Positions 25,469-37,315 are shown, numbered from the stretch's first letter. The stretch is 64,000 bases of DNA from VFMC01 sp037130535 (GCA_037130535.1 JBAXSU010000002.1:1-64000); one strand, 5' to 3'. Numbers and translations are program-made. The notes: a model not told the origin generated them from the sequence alone.

Positions 25469-26457
25469 GTATGGGCCACCCGGGCGATGCCCGTGTACTC
25501 CTGCAGCAACACACCTGCATCGGCCGCGCCCGCCAAGAGCCAGGTGGTCGGCACGTGCTCGGAACCCGCCACAGTCAGCCCGGTGGGCAGCGCGCCGGTG
25601 GTGCACGCTTCGGCGAACAGTGCTGCCACGGTGCCGGCCATGTCGCCGGTACGACCGACGGCCCCCACCACTTCCGTCACCCGGGCACCATCGGCTGCTG
25701 CCCCGCGCACCTCGACCCGAATGGCACCCCGGTCGCCCTCGCGGTGCGGCGGCGCCAACAGCGGCAGCCGGGCCGTCATCCGGTCGCGACGCCTTGCCGA
25801 CACCCGAGCCGAGATGCGCTCGGCCTCGGGAAATGCCCGTTGCAGCAGCAGTGGCTCGGGCAATGCGCCGCGGTAGCAGTCGGCGGGCCCGATGGGCTCG
25901 GGGAACCACACCAGCTCACGGCCACTGCCACCCGGCCGCTCGAACCATTCGCCGTCGTGCCATCCGACAGCGCGCGACCCGAGCGCGTCGTGGTGTTGCC
26001 GGGCGCATGCCGGGCCGCCCGTGCCATGCATCGCGACGTGGATCTCGTCGATGGTTGCCATCTGGTCGCCGAGATACCGGGCGAGTAGCCCCGACAACCC
26101 CGGCGACATCCCAGCACCCACCACCAGGCAGCAATCCACCCGGGTGGCGGCGGCGCCGAGGTCGCACAACGCTGGCACATCGTCGAGGTCGTCGCCCAGG
26201 CTCACCACGTGCACTCCTTCGGCCAACAGGGCCGACACCACCGGTGCCTGTGGTGCTGGCGTCGCCACCACCACGGCATCGACCGCACCGAGTTCGGCGA
26301 CCGACGCGAGCACGATGCCGCCGAACCGCTTCGACGCCTTGCCAGCAACAGCCTGATCGATGTCGAACCAGGCCGTGCGCAGACCGCGGTGTCGGAGAGT
26401 CCGCCCCACCGCTTGGCCCGACACACCGGCACCGACGACGCCCACGATGGCGGTCAT
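25465..26457 (-). CDS. Saccharopine dehydrogenase-like NAD(P)-binding protein
   Basis: A 330-residue protein with a clear Rossmann start (AIVGVVGAGVSGQAVGRTLRHRG, GxGxxG at about 9-14) and an acidic end of strand 2 (WFDID). Then comes AVVVATPAPQAPVVSALLAEGVHVVSLGDDLDDV, as in proteins that hold a dinucleotide near a sulphur- or amino-acid-type substrate (the saccharopine dehydrogenase NADP-binding group). The C-terminal half is a mixed alpha/beta domain without a recognised motif. It follows a 44-residue membrane protein by 7 nt and overlaps the next hydrolase by 4 nt. Confidence 0.65.
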   Translation of the reverse strand: MTAIVGVVGAGVSGQAVGRTLRHRGLRTAWFDIDQAVAGKASKRFGGIVLASVAELGAVDAVVVATPAPQAPVVSALLAEGVHVVSLGDDLDDVPALCDLGAAATRVDCCLVVGAGMSPGLSGLLARYLGDQMATIDEIHVAMHGTGGPACARQHHDALGSRAVGWHDGEWFERPGGSGRELVWFPEPIGPADCYRGALPEPLLLQRAFPEAERISARVSARRRDRMTARLPLLAPPHREGDRGAIRVEVRGAAADGARVTEVVGAVGRTGDMAGTVAALFAEACTTGALPTGLTVAGSEHVPTTWLLAGAADAGVLLQEYTGIARVAHT

Positions 26458-26464
26458 CGGCGAC

Positions 26465-26599
26465 TCATGAACCGGGTACGCGGAGTTCGCGCCAACCGCC
26501 CTCCTGCGGCGGCACCCCGCCGTTGCCACGCAGGCGCAGGACACCCGCCACGAGGCTGGCGATCGAGAGCGCGACCAGCGCCCGGCGGAGCAATTTCAT
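26465..26599 (-). CDS. 44-residue single-pass membrane protein
   Basis: A 44-codon ORF from ATG 26599. It has two basic residues pairs at the start (KLLRR), one hydrophobic helix at about residues 6-23, then a glycine-rich polar tail with GGWREL. It is supported by a TACGCT -10 box exactly 6 nt before the ATG, the same geometry seen at many other genes here, and by its 7-nt spacing from the dehydrogenase gene. Its place (after gyrA, DUF3566 and tRNA-Ile) and layout recall the short DLW-39 membrane peptides that sit downstream of gyrA in other actinobacteria, but the DLW motif itself is absent. Function unknown. Confidence 0.55.
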   Translation of the reverse strand: MKLLRRALVALSIASLVAGVLRLRGNGGVPPQEGGWRELRVPGS

Positions 26600-26605
26600 G
26601 GCTCC

Positions 26606-26611
26606 AGCGTA
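26606..26611 (-). promoter_or_regulatory. -10 box of the small membrane protein operon
   Basis: TACGCT on the minus strand, 6 nt before the ATG at 26599. Confidence 0.5.
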
Positions 26612-26635
26612 CGCAGGTGCGACGGGATGCAGCGG

Positions 26636-26709
26636 TGGGGCTAACAAGAATCGAACTTGTGACCTCATCCTTATCAGGGATGCGCTCTAACCGACTGAGC
26701 TATAGCCCC
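26636..26709 (-). tRNA. tRNA-Ile (anticodon GAT)
   Basis: A 74-nt cloverleaf. The acceptor stem GGGGCTA pairs with TAGCCCC, the D arm is GCTC-AGTCGGTTA-GAGC, the anticodon arm CATCC-CTGATAA-GGATG has GAT at the centre, and the T arm ACAAG-TTCGATT-CTTGT is complete, with discriminator A. CCA is not encoded. It lies in the conserved position downstream of gyrA. Confidence 0.95.
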
Positions 26710-26749
26710 GCTAGCAGGTCGCCAGGCTATCGGTCGCGCGGCGATTCCC

Positions 26750-27418
26750 TCAACTGCGTTCGACGCCGGCGACAGGCACAACACCCTCGGGCGGCCGAGG
26801 CTTCACCACGACTTCCTCTTCGAGCACGCTCACCCGGATACCGCCCACCAGGTCGGTGATGAGGTTGAACAACGTGGCCAACAGCACGATGAAGCCGGTG
26901 AGGCCGACCGCGACGAACAGCCCCGCTACCCAGGCGTTGTGGTAGATCTGCCCGCCCTTGAACTCGAAACTCGACCACCCGAACTGCTCGAAGAACTGCT
27001 CGACGTTGTCGATCGTGCCCGTGGCGTAGGCGACGTTCCACAGCAGCACACCCGCAGTGAGGCACACCACGTACAGCACCGCATTGAAGACGAGCGCCAC
27101 TTTGAACACGCTCCAGGTGTCGACGTGGCGCACCACCCGGGTGACCCGGCGCACCCGGGGGCGACGCTGGAACAACAACTGACGGGGCAGCACGCCGGCT
27201 GACGCGAGCGCCGCGCCGGCCGGAGACGACGAGACGGGGTGCGGCACCGGCGCCGGGGCGTCGGTGACCGGTTCGGGCATCGCCTCCACGATCGACGGCA
27301 GCACCGGCGCAACCAGCGGCGCGGGCGCGTCGCCGACCTTGCTCAACTCCTCGAGCGGGTCGGGAACCACGGTGCGCGCGCGGCGCGACGTCGTGGGGCT
27401 GGCGTCGCCGGAGGTCAC
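26750..27418 (-). CDS. DUF3566 transmembrane protein
   Basis: A 222-residue protein whose C-terminal ~110 residues are the DUF3566 module found downstream of gyrA in actinobacteria. It contains VRRVTRVVRHVDTWSVFKVALVFNAVLYVVCLTAGVLLW (first membrane helix), the IDNVEQFFEQFGW segment, and a second membrane helix (GLFVAVGLTGFIVLLATLFNLITDLVGGIRVSVLEE). The first ~90 residues are Pro/Ala-rich. The GTG at 27418 is chosen because a TACACT -10 box lies 7 nt upstream. A longer frame from GTG 27532 would overlap the TadE-like ORF by 41 bp. Function unknown. Confidence 0.75.
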   Translation of the reverse strand: MTSGDASPTTSRRARTVVPDPLEELSKVGDAPAPLVAPVLPSIVEAMPEPVTDAPAPVPHPVSSSPAGAALASAGVLPRQLLFQRRPRVRRVTRVVRHVDTWSVFKVALVFNAVLYVVCLTAGVLLWNVAYATGTIDNVEQFFEQFGWSSFEFKGGQIYHNAWVAGLFVAVGLTGFIVLLATLFNLITDLVGGIRVSVLEEEVVVKPRPPEGVVPVAGVERS

Positions 27419-27425
27419 GCCGTCG

Positions 27426-27431
27426 AGTGTA
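27426..27431 (-). promoter_or_regulatory. -10 box of leaderless DUF3566 gene
   Basis: TACACT on the minus strand, 7 nt before the GTG at 27418. Confidence 0.5.
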
Positions 27432-27795
27432 GAGAACCCGGCGGTGCGCTCGGGCGCGGTCGTGGTGGGTCGGGTCGGCAGCGCACCGACCTCAGGGCCC
27501 GGCGGTGGCACGAGCGGAGGCGTCGACGGCACCCACTGTCACCGTCACCAGCACCTCGTCGCCGCGTACATCGAACGACTGCAGCGAGGCGCCATTGGCG
27601 GTAGCCACCGCGGCCGCCGTGGCCCGACCGCCATGCACCCCGGCCAGCGCTGCTGCGTCGGCGGCGATCTGGGCCCGCTGACGCTGCACCACCACCACAC
27701 CAGCGCGGCCGACACCGGTGGCCAAGAGCGCGCCGAGCACCAGTGCCACGGGCACCATCAACACGACCTGACCTCGGTCGCGGAGCGGGCCGCGG

Positions 27796-30284
<2,489 letters not shown>

Positions 30285-30285
<1 letters not shown>

Positions 30286-32243
30286 CAGAAGTCGAGGTTC
30301 CTCACGTCGCGGGCATTGGTGGTGATGAACTGCTTGCGCAGATCGACGTCGTCGCCCATGAGCACGCTCATGATCTCGTCGGCCAATGCGGCCTCTTCGA
30401 CGGTGACCTGGAGCAGGGTGCGCGACCCGGCGTCCATCGTGGTGCCGCGCAGTTCTTCCCAGTCCATCTCGCCCAGGCCCTTCAGGCGCTGGAACTCCTT
30501 CTTGTGGTTGGGCCGTTCTGCGAGGAAGCGGGCCTTGGCCACATCGTCTTTCAGATACACCTTCTCCTTGCCGACCTCAGTTGAGTACAGCGGCGGCTGG
30601 GCGATGTAGACGAATCCAGCGTCGACCATCGGGCGCATCTGGCGGTAGAAGAACGTGAGCAACAGGGTGCGGATGTGGCTGCCGTCGACATCGGCGTCGG
30701 CCAGCACGATGACCTTGTGGTAGCGAGCCTTGGCGGCGTCGAACTCTTCGCCGATGCCGCCACCGATGGCCGTTACGAGGTTCTGCACTTCGTTGTTCTT
30801 CAGCATCTTGTCGATGCGGGCCCGCTCGACATTGAGGATCTTGCCGCGGATGGGAAGGATGGCCTGTGTGCGCGGGTCGCGTGCGTCGAGCGCAGTGCCA
30901 CCGGCCGAGTCGCCCTCGACGATGAACAGTTCGCTCTCGGCCGGGTTGCCGCTGGTGCAGTCCTTCAACTTGTCGGGCATGCCCGCGCCGCTGAGCGCGG
31001 TCTTGCGGCGAATGGCGTTGCGCGCGTTCTTCGCCGCCACACGCGCCTGCGCTGCGGCCTGTGCCTTCTTCACGAGACGGTTGGCCTCGGTGGGGTTCTC
31101 TTCCAGCCACTCGGCCAACTTCTCGTTGGTGGCCTTCTGCACGAACGAACGCATGGGCACGTTGCCGAGCTTGGCCTTGGTCTGGCCCTCGAACTGGGGC
31201 TCACGCAGCTTCACCGCGACGATGGCGGTGATGCCCTCGCGGATGTCTTCGCCGAGGAGGTTGTCGTCTTTCTCTTTCAGCAGGTTCTTGGCGCGGGCGT
31301 ACTTGTTGACCACGCTGGTGAGGGCTGTCTTGAAGCCCTCGACGTGCATCCCGCCTTCGATGGTGGAGATGCCGTTCGCATAGCCGTGGATGCCCTCGTG
31401 GTATCCGGTGTTCCACTGCACGGCGATGTCGAGGGTCTGACCACCTTCGGTGTCGTCGTCTTCGTAGTGCGCCACCTTGGTGAACAGCGCCTCCTTCGAG
31501 GCGTTGAGGTGTTTCACGAAGTCGACGATGCCACCCTTGTAGAGGTAGGTGACCTCCTGCTCGCGGCCGGGCCGTTCGTCGCGGAACACGATCTCGAGGC
31601 CCTTGTTGAGGAACGCCATCGTCTGCAGTCGTTCGAGCACGGTGCGGGCCACGAACTCGGTGCCTTCGGCCACGAAAATGCCGGCGTCGGGCCAGAACGA
31701 CACACTGGTGCCGGTGCGCCGACCCTTGGCTGGCGTGGACCCGGTGACGGCGATCTTGCCCTGCGGCTTGCCGCCCTTCGCGTACTCCTGCGTGTAGCGA
31801 TTGCCGTCGCGGTCGATCTCGAGCAGCAGGCGTTCGCTGAGCGCGTTCACCACGCTGACACCCACGCCGTGTAGACCGCCCGACACCTTGTAGCCCTCGC
31901 CGCCGAACTTGCCGCCGGCGTGCAGCACGGTGAGCACCACCTCAGCCGCACTCTTGCCCTTGTGCGGCCCGGAGGGGTAGGGGTCGACCGGGATGCCACG
32001 ACCGTTGTCGTCGACGCGACAGCCACCGTTGTCCAACAAGGTGACGCCGATGCGGGTACAGAACCCGGCCATCGCTTCGTCGACGGAGTTGTCGACCACC
32101 TCCCAGATGAGGTGGTGTAAACCGGCTAGTCCGGTAGAGCCGATGTACATCCCGGGGCGTTTGCGGACCGGGTCGAGACCCTCGAGCACCTGGATGTCCT
32201 TGGCCCCGTAATCGGCAGTTGGCTTGTTGGTGTCAGCGGACAC
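30285..32243 (-). CDS. gyrB: DNA gyrase subunit B
   Basis: A 652-residue ATPase subunit of gyrase. GHKL ATP-binding motifs are present: EVVDNSVDEAM, DNGRGIPVD, GGLHGVGVSVVNALSE. They are followed by the transducer domain and the TOPRIM domain (ELFIVEGDSAGGTA and ADADVDGSHIRTLL). The C-terminal tail ends RNLDF. It starts at a GTG with a GAGG site 7 nt upstream. Upstream lies a 173-bp non-coding stretch with a possible TAGGAT -10 box at complement(32361-32366), implying a leader of about 110 nt. No intein. Confidence 0.97.
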
Positions 32244-32416
32244 GCGGAACCTCGATCACTCGGCGGGAAAACTGGTCGTGACCAGCAACTTCAGTGGCGA
32301 CACGGAGGCTGACGGAGGGGGACTGACGACAGGCCAGCCGGGGTCGCGACGACGGTCGACATCCTACCGGAGGGGTGTGACGGAGAGGCGGAGGGTCGGG
32401 CCTCCGAGCAGGGGTT

Positions 32417-32737
32417 TCAGCGCCGTTTCACGCGGATGTCGAAGTGCTCGACTGTGGCCCCGATCGTGGCCTGGAGTCGAGCCCGCAGATCGGTCTCGAG
32501 GAACTTCAACTGCGTGGCCCAGGCGGGCTCGTCGACGTCGACGACGAGACGTGTTCCGTCGAGTTTCACGGGTTGCACATGTGCCGCCACGACGTCGCCG
32601 ACGATCTCGTTCCACCGGCCGAACACTCCGCCCATGGTGCCGGCCGACACCGTGGGAGTAGTCGCCGGTGCCGGTCCGCGTAGCGACCGCACCACGCCGG
32701 TGAGGCTGTCGCCCAGGGGGACCGGATCACGGCTCAC
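32417..32737 (-). CDS. dciA: DciA family protein (DUF721)
   Basis: A 106-residue member of the DUF721/DciA family, which helps load the replicative helicase DnaB in bacteria lacking DnaC or DnaI. The conserved pattern is present: GRWNEIVGDVVAAHVQPVKLDG, then LVVDVDEPAWATQLKFLETDLRARL. The conserved W-x(n)-VG and WA motifs pack the KH-like fold. It starts at a GTG 6 nt after a TACGCT -10 box (leaderless). In most actinobacteria dciA directly follows recF; here a CPBP protease gene separates them. Confidence 0.85.
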   Translation of the reverse strand: MSRDPVPLGDSLTGVVRSLRGPAPATTPTVSAGTMGGVFGRWNEIVGDVVAAHVQPVKLDGTRLVVDVDEPAWATQLKFLETDLRARLQATIGATVEHFDIRVKRR

Positions 32738-32743
32738 CGGGCG

Positions 32744-32749
32744 AGCGTA
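32744..32749 (-). promoter_or_regulatory. -10 box of leaderless dciA
   Basis: TACGCT on the minus strand, 6 nt before the GTG at 32737. Confidence 0.5.
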
Positions 32750-32759
32750 CCGGGCAGCC

Positions 32760-33479
32760 TCAGAGCAGTGTGTCCCAGGCACCCTGGATGAGGAAGAAGT
32801 CGTACGCGGCGTGCAGGACGATGCAGGGGATCAGCGAACCCGTCACCCGTCGCAAGGAGTAGAAGGCCATGCCGATGATTGCGGTGAACACCGTTTGGCG
32901 GAGTGCGTCACCCACCTCGGCACCGATCACGATGTTCGGTGTGTGGAACAGGCCGAACAGCACGGAGGCGAACACCACCGCCTGCCACTCGCGGGTGAAC
33001 ACTCGCCGCGCCCCCACCTGCTGGATCCCCCGGAAGGTGATCTCCTCGGTGAGGCCCACCAGGGTCATGGTGACGATGCACCCGATCAGGTAGCTCGAGC
33101 CCGCATCGCCGGCGAATCCATCGGACAGGAACCGACCGACACCGAGCACGAACACAACCACGGGAAACACCACCAGCCAGCGCCGAGTCGTACGCGATGG
33201 TTCGCGGAGCACCGACTTCCACCAGCCGAGTTTGGTGATGACCACCACCTGGAACGCCAGCACGGCGAGCAACGGAATGATGAACTGGCGCACCCAGGGA
33301 GTGCCGAGTGTGCCGAGATCGGGATAGTCGACACCGTCGTCGCCGGGGACGAGCACGATGAGCCCGATCCAGATGACGACATGGGCGACGAAGATGCCGA
33401 GCAGCAACGCCACGGTGGGCTTGGTGCCCTCGTCGACGCGCAACTCGTTCGTTGAAACGGTGGAGAGTTCGCTGGTCAC
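32760..33479 (-). CDS. CPBP (CAAX/bacteriocin-processing) intramembrane metalloprotease
   Basis: A 239-residue membrane protein with about six hydrophobic helices and the complete CPBP/ABI signature: TEEITFRG (EExxxR), a later FGLFHTPN (FxxxH) and the closing HAAYDFF. These residues coordinate zinc in Rce1-type intramembrane proteases. Bacterial members process peptides, antagonise toxins or act in signalling; the target is unknown. It is inserted between recF and dciA in an otherwise conserved origin operon and has its own TAATCT -10 box 8 nt before its GTG, so it looks like an independently expressed insertion. Confidence 0.85.
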   Translation of the reverse strand: MTSELSTVSTNELRVDEGTKPTVALLLGIFVAHVVIWIGLIVLVPGDDGVDYPDLGTLGTPWVRQFIIPLLAVLAFQVVVITKLGWWKSVLREPSRTTRRWLVVFPVVVFVLGVGRFLSDGFAGDAGSSYLIGCIVTMTLVGLTEEITFRGIQQVGARRVFTREWQAVVFASVLFGLFHTPNIVIGAEVGDALRQTVFTAIIGMAFYSLRRVTGSLIPCIVLHAAYDFFLIQGAWDTLL

Positions 33480-33487
33480 GGCCGCGC

Positions 33488-33493
33488 AGATTA
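33488..33493 (-). promoter_or_regulatory. -10 box of leaderless CPBP protease gene
   Basis: TAATCT on the minus strand, 8 nt before the GTG at 33479. Confidence 0.45.
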
Positions 33494-34576
33494 GTCAGGC
33501 GTGACGACCGCCCCGGACGAGATGCGCACGACCGCGTCGGGGTGGGCAGCGGCCGGCAGCGTGGCCGCCGTGGTGAGCACCACCTGGCCAGGTGGCAGAT
33601 ACCGCAACAGCGCCGTGGCACGTTCGTCGTCGAGTTCGCTGAGCACGTCGTCGAGCACCAGCACGGGTGCGCTGCCGGTGCGCTCGGCCACCAGGCGGTG
33701 CGCCGCCAGGCGCAGGGCGAGTGCCAGCGTGCGTTGCTCGCCCTGCGACGCGTGCGTACGCGCGGGCATGCCGTTCAAGAACAGTTCCACGTCGTCGCGG
33801 TGCGGTCCGACGGTGGACACACCGCGGCGCACATCGTCGGTGCGAGAACCAGCCAGCGCGGTGGCCAGTCCCATCCGGCGCCAGTCGGGCTCGTAGCGCA
33901 ACTCCACCGCAGTGGGGCGTCCGGCCAGTTGCTCGTAGGCCTCCAGTGTGAGCGGATCGAGCTTGGCAACGAGTACCGAACGGGCGTGCCCGAACTGTTC
34001 GCCGAGGTCGGCCAACTTCGCGTCCCACACGTCGAGGGTGATCTCGGTCTCGTCGTTCAGCCGCCCACCCGCCTGCTTCAGCAGCGTGTTTCGCTGCTTC
34101 ACCACCCGGTCGAGTTCGAGACGCATCGCGTCGTACTTCAGGGCGAGCGCCACGAGCGTGTCGTCCATGAATCGGCGCCGTTCACCCGGACCCTCTTTCA
34201 CGATCACCAGGTCGTCGGGCGAGAACACGCTCACCCGCACCACACCCAGCAGGTCGCGGCTGCGTTCGAGTCGGTTGCGGTTCACCAGCACCCGGTTGCG
34301 ACCGATCCGGCCCACCTCGGCCTCGACCAAGATCTCGCGTCCGTCGTCGTGCAGCACCTCGGCTCGGATGATCGCCGTATCGGCACCCATGCGCACCATT
34401 GCGTCGGTGGGCGCACCGCGAAAACTGTCGAGACGGGCCAGATAGGCCAACGCCTCGGCGAAGTTGGTCTTGCCCTGTCCGTTCAGGCCCACCACGGCGG
34501 TGATGCCAGGCTGCAGATTGAACGAGGCGTTGCTGTAGTTGCGGAAGTCGACGAGTTCGAGGTGGGTGACGATCAT
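33491..34576 (-). CDS. recF: DNA replication and repair protein RecF
   Basis: A 361-residue ABC-type ATPase that loads RecA at gaps. Walker A is GLNGQGKTN (residues ~30-38), the signature motif is in SQGEQRTLALALRLA, and Walker B is VLVLDDVLSELDDERA. The N-terminus, LELVDFRNY, is diagnostic. Its ATG overlaps the dnaN stop (ATGA, 34573-34576), so RecF and the clamp are translationally coupled, as in many bacteria. Confidence 0.95.
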   Translation of the reverse strand: MIVTHLELVDFRNYSNASFNLQPGITAVVGLNGQGKTNFAEALAYLARLDSFRGAPTDAMVRMGADTAIIRAEVLHDDGREILVEAEVGRIGRNRVLVNRNRLERSRDLLGVVRVSVFSPDDLVIVKEGPGERRRFMDDTLVALALKYDAMRLELDRVVKQRNTLLKQAGGRLNDETEITLDVWDAKLADLGEQFGHARSVLVAKLDPLTLEAYEQLAGRPTAVELRYEPDWRRMGLATALAGSRTDDVRRGVSTVGPHRDDVELFLNGMPARTHASQGEQRTLALALRLAAHRLVAERTGSAPVLVLDDVLSELDDERATALLRYLPPGQVVLTTAATLPAAAHPDAVVRISSGAVVTPD

Positions 34577-35688
34577 GCGTCGTGCTGGACACGCACCGGC
34601 ATGAGCAGATACAGGAAGTCGTCGTTGCCGACGCCACGAACGATGGCGGGCTTCAGCCCGTCGGTGGTGGAGAGCGTGACCTCGTCGTTGGGCACGGCTT
34701 CCACGCCGGCCGCGAGGTACTCCGGATTGAACGCCACCTTCAACTCGTCGCCCGAGGCAGTGGCATCGAGTTCCTCGCTTGCGTTGCCGATGTCTTGGGT
34801 GATGGTGGTGAGCTGCAACGAGTCGGCCGAGATCTTCAGACGCAGTACCGACGTGGTGGTGGATGTGTCGCGCGCCAGGATCTTCATACGCCGGATGGCG
34901 TCGAGCAGTTCGCCACGGTTCACGGTGAGCAGGTTCGGATGGCTCGGCGGGATGAGTTGGCGATAGTTCGGGAAGTCGCCTGGGATGAGGCGGGTGCTCA
35001 GCCGGGTGCCGCCGATCTCGAAGGTGGCGTCGTTCTCGCCGATGCGCAAGGTGACTTCGGGCCCGTCGCTCAGCACGCGCTGCAACTCGTTCAGCGCGCG
35101 GGCCGGCACCAGCACGCGCTGCTCGGCGCCGAGCACACTGACCCCTGGCAGGTCGCGCACGGCAAGCCGGTACGAATCGGTTGCCACCAGCCGCAGTCCG
35201 TCGTTCTCAGCTGCGAGCAGCACACCGGTGAGGACCGGACGACCCTCGTCCTTGCTGGCCGCGCTGACCACCTGGCGCAATGCGTCGCTGAAGGCACTGG
35301 CGTCGAGCGTGACCGCAGCGGCTGCCGACGGGCTGATGCGCGGGTAGTCGTCGAACGACAGGGCTCGCACACTGAACTGCGACCGGCCGGCGCTGATCTT
35401 CACGTCTTCCTCGCCGACGGCCACCTCCACGCGGCCAGCGGGCAGGGCGCGCACGATGTCGGCAGCGAGCTTGGCGGGCACCACGGCACCACCATCGATC
35501 TCGCCACCCACAGCAACGACTTTCTGGATGGTGAGCTCGAGGTCGGTGCCGGTGATGGTGAGCTGATCGCCCAGCACCTCGAGGCGCACACCTTGCAGCA
35601 CCGGATGGGTGCTGCCTCGGCCGGTGGCGGCGCGGCTGGCCGTCGCCAGTGCTTCGGCCAAGACGTCTCGTTCGCAGCGGAACTTCAC
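34573..35688 (-). CDS. dnaN: DNA polymerase III sliding clamp (beta)
   Basis: A 371-residue three-domain clamp that encircles DNA and tethers polymerase III. It starts KFRCERDVLAEALATASRA and ends with the clamp's C-terminal pattern FLYLLMPVRV, which contributes to the partner-binding pocket. Start: GTG at 35688 preceded by GAGAAAGG; this matches the family N-terminus, and the open frame further upstream is unrelated to clamps. It is separated from dnaA by a 223-bp gap with several near-consensus DnaA boxes. Confidence 0.95.
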   Translation of the reverse strand: MKFRCERDVLAEALATASRAATGRGSTHPVLQGVRLEVLGDQLTITGTDLELTIQKVVAVGGEIDGGAVVPAKLAADIVRALPAGRVEVAVGEEDVKISAGRSQFSVRALSFDDYPRISPSAAAAVTLDASAFSDALRQVVSAASKDEGRPVLTGVLLAAENDGLRLVATDSYRLAVRDLPGVSVLGAEQRVLVPARALNELQRVLSDGPEVTLRIGENDATFEIGGTRLSTRLIPGDFPNYRQLIPPSHPNLLTVNRGELLDAIRRMKILARDTSTTTSVLRLKISADSLQLTTITQDIGNASEELDATASGDELKVAFNPEYLAAGVEAVPNDEVTLSTTDGLKPAIVRGVGNDDFLYLLMPVRVQHDA

Positions 35689-35911
35689 AGGGCAACCTTT
35701 CTCACCACTTGGATGGATGACATGGTAATGGTCGTAATAAGGGGTGTGGATTGTGCACAAGCCGGTATCGCGCCAGCGTGCGAGTGCTTTTTGACCACAC
35801 ACTGTTGTCCACCGTGCTCCACAGGCCGGAAATGACAACGGCGTGGTTCGGTGGACGACGGAGCGACCGTCCACCGCGCGCGCCCTGGCGTCCCCATGAT
35901 GTCCCCAGCGT
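35689..35911. other. dnaA-dnaN intergenic region with degenerate DnaA boxes (possible part of oriC)
   Basis: Four one- or two-mismatch DnaA boxes (consensus TTATCCACA or TTGTCCACA) cluster here: TTGTGCACA 35751-35759, TTGACCACA 35781-35789, TTGTCCACC 35805-35813 and TGCTCCACA 35815-35823. A relatively AT-richer patch (35716-35745) lies to the left. In mycobacteria and streptomycetes oriC is in this interval. Confidence 0.5.
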
Positions 35912-37315
35912 TCAACTCGTCTTCAATCGCTGGATGAGGTCGGTCACCTGGTCGTAGACCTGCTTGCGCTCTTTCATCTGTCGCTGGATCTTGTCGACAG
36001 CGTGGATGACCGTGGTGTGGTCGCGTCCGCCGAAGAGGCGGGCGATGCTGGGGTAGCTCAGGTCGGTGAGTTCGCGGAAGACGTACATTGCGGTCTGGCG
36101 AGCAGACACCAGCGGGCGCTGCCGACTGCGCCCGCGGAGCGCGTCGACACTGAATCCGAGAATGGATGCGATCTCGGTGAGCATCTCGTCATCGGTGCGA
36201 GGCTTCACGCCCGTGTCGGTGAGCAGGTAGCCGAGGAGTTGCTCGGCGAGGTGCGTGGTGATGGTGACGTGATTGAGACTGGCGTAGGCAGTGACGCGGA
36301 TGAGTGCGCCTTCCAACTCGCGGATGTTCGAGGTGACATGGCTGGCGATGAACTCGAGTGTGTCGGCCGGAACTGGACTGCGATCGCGCTCAGCCTTGTT
36401 GCGCAAGATGGCCAGACGGGTCTCGAGGTCGGGTGGTTGGATATCGGTGATGAGGCCCCACTTGAACCGACCGCGGAGGCGCTCTTCGAGTGTGGGGATG
36501 GCATCAGGCATGCGATCACTGGAGATGACGATCTGCTTGTTGGCACCGTGCAGCGAGTTGAAGGTGTGGAAGAACTCCTCCTGGAGACCTTCCTTGCCCT
36601 CCATGAACTGGATGTCGTCGATGAGCAGCACGTCGATGTCGCGATAGCGGCGCTTGAAGGCGCCGATGGTGTTGCTGCGGATGCCGTCGACGTACTCGTT
36701 GAGGAACGTCTCGGTACTGACGTAGCGAACGGTGTCGTGTTGGTAGTGGCGGTGCACGTAGTGGCCGATGGCGTGCAGCAGGTGGGTCTTGCCGAGTCCG
36801 GCTGCGCCGTAGATGAACAGTGGGTTGTACGACCGACCCGGTGTTTCGGCCACGCGAAGTGCGGCAGCCAGGGCGAACTGGTTCGAGGCACCCTTCACGA
36901 ACGTCTCGAAGGTGTACCGCGGATTCAGGCCGGCGAGATCGAGGGCCGAGTCGTTGCTGCGTCCCGAAGCCGAACCCGAGCGGATCGGAGTGCCGCCTGT
37001 GGCGCTGGCGTCGGTGCTGGCACCGGTGTCGGGCACCAGGTCGGCCGGCTCGTCGTACGGCAGGTCGGCGTCGGGCACCACGACGACGAGGTGGCGCTTC
37101 GAGGCACCGATCTCGTCGAGGGCATCGACCACAAGGGGCAGGTAGCGGGTGAGAATGCGGTCGCGAACGTGGTTGTTGGGAGCGCTGACCTGGAGTTCGT
37201 CGGGTCCGCTGTCGAGCGCTACGACGTCTTGGAAGGTCGAGAACCACACCGCCTCAGATACCTGGGCCCGGAGCAGTTGCGCTACTGCCGTCCACACCTG
37301 TTCGGTATCGCTCAC
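35912..37315 (-). CDS. dnaA: Chromosomal replication initiator DnaA
   Basis: A 467-residue AAA+ initiator. Domain I (VWTAVAQLLRAQVSEAVWFSTFQ) is followed by a variable linker (about 105-140), then the AAA+ core: NPRYTFETFVKG, Walker A GAAGLGKTH, Walker B LLIDDIQF, and sensor motifs. Domain IV carries the DNA-binding signature LFGGRDHTTVIHA. The GTG at 37315 is preceded by a GGAGG site 6 nt upstream. The sequence upstream in the same frame is not DnaA-like and overlaps consensus DnaA boxes. Confidence 0.96.
   Translation of the reverse strand: MSDTEQVWTAVAQLLRAQVSEAVWFSTFQDVVALDSGPDELQVSAPNNHVRDRILTRYLPLVVDALDEIGASKRHLVVVVPDADLPYDEPADLVPDTGASTDASATGGTPIRSGSASGRSNDSALDLAGLNPRYTFETFVKGASNQFALAAALRVAETPGRSYNPLFIYGAAGLGKTHLLHAIGHYVHRHYQHDTVRYVSTETFLNEYVDGIRSNTIGAFKRRYRDIDVLLIDDIQFMEGKEGLQEEFFHTFNSLHGANKQIVISSDRMPDAIPTLEERLRGRFKWGLITDIQPPDLETRLAILRNKAERDRSPVPADTLEFIASHVTSNIRELEGALIRVTAYASLNHVTITTHLAEQLLGYLLTDTGVKPRTDDEMLTEIASILGFSVDALRGRSRQRPLVSARQTAMYVFRELTDLSYPSIARLFGGRDHTTVIHAVDKIQRQMKERKQVYDQVTDLIQRLKTS

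Noticed and set aside
32400..32450. Additional parS-like sequence (GTTTCACG) near dciA
   Set aside because: Only half the palindrome matches; the other arm reads CGGATGT.
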